A stretch of DNA of 11,002 nt from an uncultured Treponema sp. (lineage in GTDB: Bacteria > Spirochaetota > Spirochaetia > Treponematales > Treponemataceae). The stretch spans positions 1 to 11,002 of the forward strand of contig CALELJ010000177.1 of the NCBI GenBank assembly GCA_937902445.1, given 5' to 3'. Position 1 is the first letter of the stretch, and each line of letters begins with the position of its first letter. The translations under genes were made by a program, and so were the position numbers. The notes beneath the pieces are model-generated. The model was not told the origin of the DNA, made no database searches, and worked only from the letters and a program-made list of their open reading frames with translations. Of the stretch, positions 5,834-11,002 are shown piece by piece.

Positions 5834-6390
5834 AAAAAATAGCATCAGTTGCAATGATTCTGGCTGCTTGCCTTATGACACAGGCTTTTGCATGGGGAAA
5901 AAAAGCTGAAGAAAAAGAAGAAAAATCACAGGTTGAAAAAGATGTTTCAGGTGCCCTTGAATCTGCAGGAAACGGAATTTCAAAAGGTCTTGAAGCCGCA
6001 AGCCAGGGAATAAAAAAAGGCGTTGGCAAGGTCAAGGAAAAATCCGAAGACGGAACCAAAGAACGCGCAAAAGAAAAGGCATCTGACATAGGAACAAAAA
6101 TCGGTGATTCGGTGAAAACCGGAGTAAAGAAAACAGAAGAGGCCATCAACAACCATTCTCCAAAATTCCTCACAGGAACTTTGAAGGCAAAAGGGAAAGG
6201 GAAAAACACGACCTTCACGTTCAAGGCCGATGATGGAAAAACTTATACGGTAAAACCTTTCAGCAGTTCCGAAGATGCAATCATAAAACTTTCTGCTTAC
6301 AATAAAATGAAAATCAAAATCAGCGGCATGCTTAATGCGGAGACAAACACAATCACACTTACAACATACAAGCTTGCAAGTGAAGACTAA
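5830..6390 (+). CDS. Exported Lys/Ala-rich protein of unknown function
   Basis: 186 residues, not recognised as a named family. The N-terminus is a signal peptide: KK, a hydrophobic stretch (4-20), then AFA-WG at 19-23, a good signal peptidase I site. LAAC (11-14) could alternatively be a lipobox, making it a spirochaetal lipoprotein. Residues 24-110 are rich in Lys, Glu, Ala and Gly with repeated patterns (GISKGLEAASQGIKKGVGKVK) and look like long amphipathic helix or coiled coil. Residues 112-186 look like a small beta domain (TGTLKAKGKGKNTTFTFKADDGKTYTV...). The start overlaps the stop of the aminopeptidase gene (ATGA) with GGAG about ten bases upstream, so it is the second gene of that operon. 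A strong hairpin terminator follows. Confidence 0.8.
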   Translation: MKKIASVAMILAACLMTQAFAWGKKAEEKEEKSQVEKDVSGALESAGNGISKGLEAASQGIKKGVGKVKEKSEDGTKERAKEKASDIGTKIGDSVKTGVKKTEEAINNHSPKFLTGTLKAKGKGKNTTFTFKADDGKTYTVKPFSSSEDAIIKLSAYNKMKIKISGMLNAETNTITLTTYKLASED

Positions 6391-6396
6391 AACAAA

Positions 6397-6430
6397 AAAA
6401 GAAGGACTGTCATGATGCAGTCCTTTTTTA
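6397..6430. terminator. Bidirectional rho-independent terminator
   Basis: AAGGACTG (6402-6409) pairs with CAGTCCTT (6418-6425) around an 8-base loop, with an A-run on the left and a T-run on the right. It lies between the convergent ends of the exported-protein gene (6390) and the ABC ATPase gene (6442) and serves both. Confidence 0.85.
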
Positions 6431-6441
6431 TTGCGTTACAA

Positions 6442-7254
6442 TCACTTTCCAAACAGCTTTACCTGTTCAGCAAGTTCTTCTCTGGTAAGGGTTTCGTTGT
6501 GCTTGAGCATGGCGGCAGGAATTCCGTATGCTTTTTCAAGCTCATCATTTGTCATGACCTCTTCAACAGTTCCGTATGACATATCTCTGTTTGGATGAAT
6601 CAAAAGAACTTTTTCCGCAAACATGCGTGTAAGGTCAAGTTCATGCATGGAAATGAACATTGGAGTTTTCGTTTCCATTGAATAAGCACGAAGATATTCA
6701 AGTGCCGACATCTTCTGTTTGTCTTCCATTGCAAAAAGCGGCTCGTCCATGAAAACGCTGGCACTGCCATAGAGAAGACTGAAAGCAAGAAGCACACGCT
6801 GGTTCTCGCCCTTGGAAATCTGTGTAAGGCCGTGGTTCATTACAGAAGAAAGCTCAAAGGTATCAACAACCTCACTGAAAAGATCGCCACCCTTGATACC
6901 CTTTGCATTTGCCTTGAGAGCTCCGTTTTGATAGACATAGGAAAGCAGCTGTTCAACCTTGTCCTCGGATTCAAATTCCATGTTCTGGTAAATCATGGAA
7001 GCAAGAAGATTCTTTTTTTCTTCCGCAAGGGTATTTACATCCTGACCAAGGAGATAGACTTTTCCATTTGCAGGCTGAACTCGGCCGCTTGCCAGTAGCA
7101 TGAAGGTGGACTTTCCGCATCCGTTAGGCCCGATGATGCTCGTGAAAGCGCCAGGGATGCTTCCCGTAAAATGGTCAAAAACTGGAGGCAAAGTTTCCTC
7201 GCCTTCCTCCACCGGATATGAAAATGAAACGTCGTTAAAGTCAATGAAATTCAT
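6442..7254 (-). CDS. ABC-type ATP-binding protein without a visible permease partner
   Basis: A 270-residue nucleotide-binding domain. Motifs: Walker A GPNGCGKST (42-50), Q-loop Gln90 (MIYQN), signature SKGENQR (147-153, in place of the usual SGGQ/E), Walker B VFMDEP (167-172) and H-loop His204 (MHE). The D-loop is also unusual (FAMED instead of SALD-like). The fold matches importer-type ATPases that work with a membrane permease, but no permease gene is adjacent, so the role is unknown; it may pair with a distant permease or act in a non-transport process. A TTGAAT-17-TATAAT promoter ends six bases before the ATG, and no ribosome-binding site is present, so the mRNA is probably leaderless. 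Confidence 0.85.
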   Translation of the reverse strand: MNFIDFNDVSFSYPVEEGEETLPPVFDHFTGSIPGAFTSIIGPNGCGKSTFMLLASGRVQPANGKVYLLGQDVNTLAEEKKNLLASMIYQNMEFESEDKVEQLLSYVYQNGALKANAKGIKGGDLFSEVVDTFELSSVMNHGLTQISKGENQRVLLAFSLLYGSASVFMDEPLFAMEDKQKMSALEYLRAYSMETKTPMFISMHELDLTRMFAEKVLLIHPNRDMSYGTVEEVMTNDELEKAYGIPAAMLKHNETLTREELAEQVKLFGK

Positions 7255-7260
7255 GATGCC

Positions 7261-7289
7261 ATTATATATTTGAAGAAAGAAAAATTCAA
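7261..7289 (-). promoter_or_regulatory. Promoter of the ABC ATPase gene, leaderless arrangement
   Basis: Minus strand: TTGAAT (7284-7289), 17 bases, perfect TATAAT (7261-7266), then six bases to the ATG at 7254. Transcription from this -10 box would begin at or within a base or two of the start codon. The -35 box overlaps the stop codon of the preceding DUF1653 gene. Confidence 0.75.
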
Positions 7290-7537
7290 TTTTGCCCTGC
7301 TACAGATTCGATATCCTGTTCCTCAAAACGCCACTTCTGTTTTACATCGGGATATTTTTTGTGGTCCACTTCCTCAAGGAACATTTCCAGCGGCCGTACC
7401 CAAAGAGATCCGTCGCCATAAAGCCTGCGGTAGACAACCATTTTTTCTTTTGTCTCAGAATGGAACGCAACATCAAGGACAATATAGCTGTCTCCCTTGA
7501 AATGTCTGTAAACCCTGTTGATTTTAATTTCTCTCAT
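7286..7537 (-). CDS. DUF1653 family protein
   Basis: A small cytoplasmic protein (83 residues) matching the DUF1653 pattern: YRHFKGDSYIVLDVAFHSETKEKMVVYRRLYGD...WVRPLEMF. The family is common in bacteria as a short beta-rich domain with no established function. The start is placed at the ATG at 7537 (MREIKINRVYRHFKG), where family members usually begin. The in-frame ATG at 7561 adds eight residues and lies upstream of the likely -10 box. It is followed directly by the separately promoted ABC ATPase gene. Confidence 0.82.
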   Translation of the reverse strand: MREIKINRVYRHFKGDSYIVLDVAFHSETKEKMVVYRRLYGDGSLWVRPLEMFLEEVDHKKYPDVKQKWRFEEQDIESVAGQN

Positions 7538-7544
7538 AAGCGGA

Positions 7545-7573
7545 ATAATACCCTGCCCCATAGCTTAAGACAA
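7545..7573 (-). promoter_or_regulatory. Possible promoter of the DUF1653 gene, near-leaderless
   Basis: Minus strand: TTGTCT (7568-7573), 17 bases, TATTAT (7545-7550), seven bases, ATG at 7537. No ribosome-binding site can fit between the predicted start of transcription and the ATG. Confidence 0.5.
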
Positions 7574-7657
7574 GCCGCAGAAGCACCATATTGAAACATA
7601 TTTAATAGAAAACAATGCAAAACCTCACGTTTTTTTACCATTTTCTCCATTTCTTTA

Positions 7658-7686
7658 TTGACACTATTCCCTAAAACCACTATATT
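7658..7686 (+). promoter_or_regulatory. Promoter of the initiator tRNA gene
   Basis: Consensus TTGACA (7658-7663), 17 bases, TATATT (7681-7686). Transcription should start near 7693, about ten bases before the mature tRNA. Confidence 0.85.
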
Positions 7687-7703
7687 ATTCGAACACAATA
7701 CGA

Positions 7704-7776
7704 CGCGAGGTAGAGCAGTTGGCAGCTCGTCGGGCTCATAACCCGGAGGCCGTAGGTTCGAGTCCTACCCTCGCTA
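7704..7776 (+). tRNA. Initiator tRNA-fMet (anticodon CAT)
   Basis: All arms can be drawn: acceptor GCGAGG with CCTCGC, D-stem GAGC/GCTC, anticodon loop CTCATAA, T-stem GTAGG/CCTAC with loop TTCGAGT. Two features mark it as the initiator: a mismatch at the end of the acceptor stem (C1 opposite U72), and three consecutive G:C pairs (GGG/CCC) next to the anticodon loop. The CCA end is not encoded. It has its own promoter and terminator. Confidence 0.95.
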
Positions 7777-7783
7777 AAAAAAT

Positions 7784-7817
7784 AGACCTGTTAGTTTGAC
7801 TAACAGGTCTTTGATTT
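7784..7817 (+). terminator. Rho-independent terminator after the tRNA
   Basis: A perfect 11-bp stem, AGACCTGTTAG (7784-7794) with CTAACAGGTCT (7800-7810), with a 5-base loop, followed by TTGATTTTT. It lies between the tRNA and the duplicated tRNA end. Confidence 0.9.
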
Positions 7818-7831
7818 TTAAATAGCCCAGA

Positions 7832-7958
7832 ATAAACAACTGTAGGAGTCGAAGTCGAAGGAACGCCGACCAGGTGGGAGGATTAGCAGCCATGGATGGC
7901 TGCGGCAGTGACTGAGACCGGGCTGGAATGAGCAGACAGGATGTCTGCGATTGGAAGC
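7832..7958 (+). other. Structured GGA-rich segment between two copies of the tRNA 3' end
   Basis: GC-rich compared with its surroundings and without a plausible reading frame. It contains two perfect 7-bp hairpins whose loops expose GGA: GCAGCCA-TGGA-TGGCTGC (7886-7903) and GCAGACA-GGA-TGTCTGC (7932-7948). Eight GGA triplets occur in about 115 bases. GGA in hairpin loops is the recognition pattern of CsrA/RsmA proteins, and a terminator follows at 7981-8011, so a small CsrA-binding RNA is conceivable. No promoter is obvious directly upstream. It may equally be a repeat or the inside of a tiny tRNA-integrated element. Confidence 0.45.
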
Positions 7959-7976
7959 CGAGTCCTACCCTCGCTA
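7959..7976 (+). repeat. Exact 18-bp duplicate of the tRNA-fMet 3' end (att-like)
   Basis: CGAGTCCTACCCTCGCTA is identical to tRNA positions 7759-7776, in direct orientation and exactly 200 bp away. Duplication of a tRNA 3' end is the usual footprint of site-specific integration at a tRNA gene (attL/attR). The copy lacks the rest of a tRNA. Confidence 0.75.
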
Positions 7977-7980
7977 TATT

Positions 7981-8011
7981 AAAAGCTTCAGTAAACAACT
8001 GGAGCTTTTTT
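7981..8011 (+). terminator. Rho-independent terminator after the duplicated tRNA end
   Basis: A 12-bp stem with one G-T pair (7981-7992 with 7998-8009) and a 5-base loop, ending in a six-T run. If the duplicate is an attachment site, this may be the original terminator of the tRNA gene. Confidence 0.75.
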
Positions 8012-8019
8012 AATTCTTG

Positions 8020-8040
8020 AATTGTCAAATTAAATGCAAC
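8020..8040 (+). repeat. Left terminal inverted repeat of the IS30 element
   Basis: Matches the inverse of 9078-9098 at 17 of 21 positions. It lies five bases from the stop codon of the transposase gene. Confidence 0.7.
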
Positions 8041-8045
8041 GTTTT

Positions 8046-9012
8046 TTAATAATAGACCTCGAAAGGTGTTCTGTAACCAAGACATTTTCTTGGTCTTTTA
8101 TTTATTTTGTCAGTGACGGCTGCTATATACTCATCACTGTAGTTCGTAATATCTTTTCGTTTTGGAAAATACTCTCTCAATAGCCCGTTTGTATTTTCAT
8201 TTGTTCCTCTTTGCCATGGATGATGCGGAAGAGTAAAGTAAAACTGCTTTCCGCCAAGAAGTTTGGTGACGGCTCCATGCTCTGCGAATTCCTTGCCTCT
8301 GTCAGGGGTTATTGTCTCGACACGTTCATTCTCCAATGCATGGATCATAACATCCTTTATAATCGGTGCTTTTTTCCCGGCTGCCTTTTTACAGATAAGA
8401 AAGCGGCTTTTCCTGTCATCCAGGGTTACTAGGCAGGCTTTCCCATGCTTGCCTAATACAGTATCTGCTTCCCAATCTCCAATCCTTGTGCGTTCATTGG
8501 CTTCTTTTGGTCTGTCTGCAATATTGTTGGTTATCGGAATCTTTCCCCTTTTTTCATCATTGCCTTTTCTGCGTCTGGGCTTGCCCTTGTGTCTTAAATG
8601 TCTTTTTGCCCCTTTCTCCCCGTGTGAAAGAGGCTTGGAATCAAACATTCCTGAATATATTCCACGATAGATTGTGTTAAAACTTACAAAATATTCTGGT
8701 TTTTCAACCCTAATTCTTTCTGAAATCTGCTGAGGAGACCATTGCTGCTGCAGAAATTTATCTTTCACAAGATTGTATAACCTGGTTGGAAAGTTTTTTT
8801 CGAGGACAGCAGATCCGTCTTCTGCTTGAATAGAGTTTTTGTGCTTTGCTGGGACTGTATGATTCCATACATGTGTTCCGTTTCAGCTCACGACTAATTG
8901 TCGATTTGTTTCTTCCAAGTTCCTTTGAAACTTTACTGATAGAAAGTCCTTTTGTGATTCCACACAGTATGATTTCTCTCTCTATTGTGCTAAGATGTTT
9001 GTAGTGACCCAT
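8046..9012 (-). pseudogene. IS30-family transposase, frameshifted
   Basis: A DDE transposase split into two frames. The first part (ATG at 9012, with an ideal AGGAGATAAA ribosome-binding site) has MGHYKHLSTIEREI and the helix-turn-helix LSISKVSKELGRNKSTISRELKRN, and reads to KKLSNQ. The second part continues with LYNLVKDKFLQQQWSPQQISERI and carries the catalytic acidic residues in IGDWEADTV, TPDRGKEF and NENTNGLLREYFP, ending normally in KCLGYRTPFEVYY. The two parts join at about 8781, where one base too many (or two too few) is present. A 7-A run lies at 8794-8800, but a -1 shift there meets a stop within ten codons. This argues for a real mutation, though slippage losing one A would restore a frame. 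Confidence 0.85.
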
Positions 9013-9077
9013 TTTATCTCCTGTAATAATGTCTTGAACAAACACCATTATAGTTGATTTTATGGGTCTTTTCATTT

Positions 9078-9098
9078 GTTGCACTTAAATTGTAAATT
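9078..9098 (-). repeat. Right terminal inverted repeat of the IS30 element
   Basis: Partner of 8020-8040, on the side of the transposase start. Confidence 0.7.
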
Positions 9099-9121
9099 CA
9101 TCATTCAAAAGGGCAAAATTA

Positions 9122-9155
9122 AACCCCTGAAAATCTTTTCAGATTCCCAGGGGTT
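9122..9155 (-). terminator. Hairpin terminator after the transposase fragment
   Basis: AACCCCTG (9122-9129) pairs with CAGGGGTT (9148-9155), with an additional inner ATCT/AGAT stem. On the minus strand it is followed by TTTAATTTT. It lies 26 bp past the stop of the truncated transposase reading frame. Confidence 0.6.
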
Positions 9156-9180
9156 GCATCTTTAATTATTAGGTCAAAAT

Positions 9181-9305
9181 TCAAGTTTTTTCAGGACACA
9201 TGTTTTCTTTCAGAAGATATCCTGCATCAGTGACAAAGGTTCCCTTCAAACCTTTTGTCGAATCATCAAAGGCTTTGCTGTCATGTTCGCTGCCTGGTCG
9301 AAAAC
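9181..9305 (-). pseudogene. C-terminal fragment of a DDE transposase
   Basis: A minus-strand reading gives about 40 residues, KICFRPGSEHDSKAF then GLKGTFVTDAGYLLKEN, ending at the TGA at 9181-9183. The spacing of a PGSxHDSKxF motif and a TDAGY block is that of IS4/IS5/IS982-like DDE transposases, where the Asp before AGY is the second catalytic residue. No N-terminal part is present: to the right the sequence becomes Fic-like on the other strand, at about 9305-9312. The family cannot be fixed from so little sequence. Confidence 0.6.
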
Positions 9306-9308
9306 AGA

Positions 9309-9655
9309 TTTTTACCAGAGTCTCAGCTTTTGTCGCTTTCACTTTTGTACAAAAATGGCTTTGATGTTGGAAAATATATTTCTTTTGAAGAGCAAATCAA
9401 CAAAAATAAAGCTCAATATTACGATTTGCAGTCGTAAATTCTTCCAAAATAACCAAAAATTCAAGAATCGAAGCAACAGTTTTAAACAGCGTCCTTCCAA
9501 TCTCAAAATCAGAAATCTGCAAAATCCTACCAGATGTAAGTCCGTCCATAATCGAAGCCGTTCTCGGAAAAATGGTCAAAGCTCAAACGATAAAAATAAT
9601 CGGAAATGAGCGAGGGGCGAGGTATGTTAGGAGACAGAAGTTGCAAAAAATGTAA
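9309..9655 (+). pseudogene. Remnant of a Fic family protein (C-terminal part, internal deletion)
   Basis: Two pieces in different frames. Piece A (9309-9437) reads LLYKNGFDVGKYISFEEQINKNKAQYYDLQS, the typical end of the Fic domain in DNA-binding Fic proteins, then a stop. Piece B (about 9431-9655) reads SSKITKNSRIEATVLNSV, LPISKSEICKILPDVSPSII and EAVLGKMVKAQTIKIIG, then RGARYVR, the winged-helix tail found on such proteins. Between A and B about 40 residues usual in the family are missing. Upstream, the catalytic HPFxxGNGR part is gone and replaced by the transposase fragment. Fic enzymes transfer AMP to target proteins and often act as toxins. This copy cannot be active. Confidence 0.72.
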
Positions 9656-9706
9656 AATTTATAATTTTACTTTACAAAATATGTAAAGTGATGTAAATTA
9701 TTTACA
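9651..9706 (+). promoter_or_regulatory. Array of three palindromic TGTAAA/TTTACA operators upstream of the HTH-ATPase operon
   Basis: Three consecutive palindromes: GTAAAAT-5-ATTTTAC (9652-9670), TTTACA-5-TGTAAA (9671-9687), and a 15-bp perfect TGTAAAT-T-ATTTACA (9692-9706) ending one base before the ATG. Half-sites recur about every ten bases, i.e. on one face of the helix. A possible promoter, TTTACA (9671-9676)-17-TAAATT (9694-9699), lies inside the array and would give a leaderless mRNA. A TATAAT at 9660-9665 without a good -35 box is the alternative. The likely binder is the HTH protein encoded next (autoregulation, inferred). Confidence 0.7.
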
Positions 9707-9707
9707 A

Positions 9708-10187
9708 ATGATAAGAGATAGATTAAAGCAAATTGAATTAAAAATTTCAGATTTAGCGGATTATCTTCAGATTTCCAGACCGACTTTGTATAAATACATT
9801 GAGTCGTATGATGCAAAGGATTTTTCTTCTGTAAACGATAAAGTTGTCCAACTTTTTAATTACATAGAGAAAAATCCTCTTGCTGGAAAAAAAACTGTTG
9901 TCAATTTCATTCTCACAAATCTTGGGACAGAAGATGAGTTTGGAACTCCAGAAGACAATGCAGTTTTTTCAAAAATAAAAAAATATCTGATAGAAAATCC
10001 AGATTCCACAAAAACTCAGTTTATTAAAATGTTCGTTCAAAAGTCTGATTTTGATGAAGTTGCAGAGTATTTGCTGAAAATACAGCCGATTTTACGAAAT
10101 CGTACTCCCACACAAGAAGAAATCGAACTTCTTAAACCTTATGACGAAATCAGAACAATTATAGAAAAATCACAGGAGGAAAAGTAA
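9708..10187 (+). CDS. Small helix-turn-helix protein, first gene of an ATPase operon
   Basis: 159 residues. Residues 13-32 (ISDLADYLQISRPTLYKYIE) form a clear helix-turn-helix, and the rest is predicted mostly helical and charged (FSKIKKYLIENPDSTKTQFIKMF...). I do not recognise a named family. No ribosome-binding site precedes the ATG at 9708, which abuts the last operator palindrome, so initiation may be leaderless. An AGGAGG at its own 3' end serves the next gene, whose ATG begins directly after this stop (TAA ATG). The tight coupling suggests that it either represses the operon or works with the ATPase as a DNA-binding partner. The coding sequence is AT-richer than the genes at 4733-7254, consistent with acquisition by transfer. 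Confidence 0.8.
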   Translation: MIRDRLKQIELKISDLADYLQISRPTLYKYIESYDAKDFSSVNDKVVQLFNYIEKNPLAGKKTVVNFILTNLGTEDEFGTPEDNAVFSKIKKYLIENPDSTKTQFIKMFVQKSDFDEVAEYLLKIQPILRNRTPTQEEIELLKPYDEIRTIIEKSQEEK

Positions 10188-11002
10188 ATGGAAAGAGCAT
10201 TGAGATTTGAGGCTTTCAGAAATATTGGTTATGAAAAGGAAAATGACGAGTTAAAACCAAAAAGTGAAAGATTTGTTTTGAGTAATTCCCTCAACAAAGG
10301 CGAAATTGGAAATCTCGTGATTTTAATCGGTGCGAATAACTCTGGTAAATCAAATGTGCTTGATGGATTGAATATTTTTGGGCAGAACTCAATTTCTGAT
10401 AGAGATATTACAGATTTGTCTTTTGATGAATCTTGCAGAAATCCAAAACTGAAACTTTCAAGCAAACTTGATGCTGGTGAAGAATATGCTGTTGAAATTG
10501 ATAGAAATAAGAAAACAATTGTTTCTTTTCCAGAAAAAGAAATTGAAGAAAAGATTTCTCTAAATATCACAAAAGAAAATATTTATGAAGAACTGAAAGA
10601 TTTGTATTCTGAAGCTCAGAATTGTCTTGATGATAATCCATTTGAAGAAATTTTAGAATCTAATTTTCCTGAGTTTTTTAGTGATGATTACAATGATTAC
10701 GAAATTGATGAAAAATGTACAGAAGAAGCTGGGAAATTTACTGATGAACAAATTCTAACAGTAGCACAAAAAGTATTTGAACAATTAAAAGTAATCAAAG
10801 CTAATTGTTCAGATGCAGCATCGTACAGAAGAAACTCATACACTGATTTTATTTCTCAAATTGAAAATAATGTTTTCTACACTGATTTTTTGGAAAATAG
10901 CAAAGAAAAAGATGATCTTATTTACCAACTTAATAGTATTTACAATGCTGAGTTCAGTTATGATTTTAAAGGAAACATTCTTTATTACACAGAAACAAAA
11001 TT
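10188..11002 (+). CDS. AAA/OLD/SMC-like ATPase, N-terminal part (runs off the right edge)
   Basis: About 271 residues without a stop. It opens with a strand RFEAFRNIG and then Walker A GANNSGKSN (48-56) followed by VLDGLNIFG. This is the arrangement of AAA_15/OLD/RecF-type ATPases (compare LIGANNSGKSN in RloA-, GajA- and AriA-like defence ATPases). The middle region (about 130-250) is acidic and helical, probably the start of the coiled-coil or insertion that separates Walker A from the signature and Walker B motifs, which lie beyond the window. A strong AGGAGG ribosome-binding site spans the end of the upstream HTH gene. Family type is clear; the specific system cannot be named without the rest of the gene and its neighbours. 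Confidence 0.82.
   Translation, partial: MERALRFEAFRNIGYEKENDELKPKSERFVLSNSLNKGEIGNLVILIGANNSGKSNVLDGLNIFGQNSISDRDITDLSFDESCRNPKLKLSSKLDAGEEYAVEIDRNKKTIVSFPEKEIEEKISLNITKENIYEELKDLYSEAQNCLDDNPFEEILESNFPEFFSDDYNDYEIDEKCTEEAGKFTDEQILTVAQKVFEQLKVIKANCSDAASYRRNSYTDFISQIENNVFYTDFLENSKEKDDLIYQLNSIYNAEFSYDFKGNILYYTETK

Larger units (their letters stand above)
8020..9098 (-). mobile_element. IS30-family insertion sequence, about 1.08 kb
   Basis: Bounded by imperfect terminal inverted repeats, 8020-8040 and 9078-9098 (17 of 21 positions match, both ending inward in TGCAAC), with one transposase gene on the minus strand. The size and single gene are typical of IS30. The exact outer ends and target duplication cannot be fixed by eye. 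It sits 43 bp beyond the duplicated tRNA end. Confidence 0.8.

Noticed and set aside
8211..8680. Overlapping plus-strand reading frames within the IS30 element
   Set aside because: They are antisense to a recognisable DDE transposase and have no ribosome-binding sites.
8794..8800. Programmed -1 frameshift site (A AAA AAA) in the IS30 transposase
   Set aside because: The second half of the gene is in the +1 frame, and the -1 frame stops within ten codons.
9397..9579. A 60-residue minus-strand reading frame
   Set aside because: It is the antisense of Fic remnant piece B, whose sense-strand homology is clear.
9283..9609. A 108-residue plus-strand Lys/Asn/Arg-rich reading frame
   Set aside because: It is the out-of-frame shadow of the Fic remnant; the other two frames carry the Fic-like words.

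Overview
The window looks like the chromosome of an anaerobic, probably host-associated spirochaete close to Treponema. The best evidence is the acetate kinase start at the left edge (NCGSSS, GHRVLHGGE and DTAW motifs in a Treponema-like wording). An XRE/desulfoferrodoxin regulator of a type seen in anaerobes and mostly low-GC promoters fit. No database search was possible, so the genus is an inference.

Layout. (1) 1-521: N-terminal part of ackA on the minus strand with its promoter. (2) 559-4640: an accessory block of minus-strand genes. They are an AAC(3)/YokD-type antibiotic N-acetyltransferase, a TetR-GNAT acetyltransferase operon, and a CAT-like acetyltransferase followed by an XRE regulator fused to a desulfoferrodoxin-like domain. 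Each unit is separated from the next by REP-like GGGGTCTGTCCCC hairpins or other palindromes. (3) 4733-7537: ordinary genes. An M29-type metallo-aminopeptidase overlaps an exported Lys/Ala-rich protein; a shared bidirectional terminator separates these from a convergent orphan ABC ATPase and a DUF1653 protein. Several of these starts look leaderless, with the -10 box 6-7 nt from the ATG. (4) 7658-8011: an initiator tRNA gene with promoter and terminator, followed 200 bp later by an exact 18-bp copy of its 3' end. Between the copies lies a structured, GGA-rich segment. (5) 8020-9098: an IS30-family element with a frameshifted transposase. (6) 9122-9655: gene debris, namely a DDE transposase tail (minus) and the C-terminal part of a Fic protein (plus), the latter with an internal deletion. 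(7) 9651-11002: an AT-rich two-gene operon encoding an HTH protein and an AAA/OLD/SMC-like ATPase that runs off the window. It sits behind an array of TGTAAA/TTTACA palindromes.

How the genes fit together. The left accessory block carries three different acetyl-CoA-dependent acetyltransferase folds and two local regulators. The TetR promoter carries two GACA-N4-TGTC sites, which implies autoregulation of TetR-GNAT. XRE-desulfoferrodoxin probably regulates or is co-regulated with the CAT-like enzyme. The right side is a recombination hot spot: a tRNA end, insertion sequences and a toxin-like Fic relic, next to an ATPase operon that may belong to a phage-defence type system. Its effector, if any, lies outside the window.
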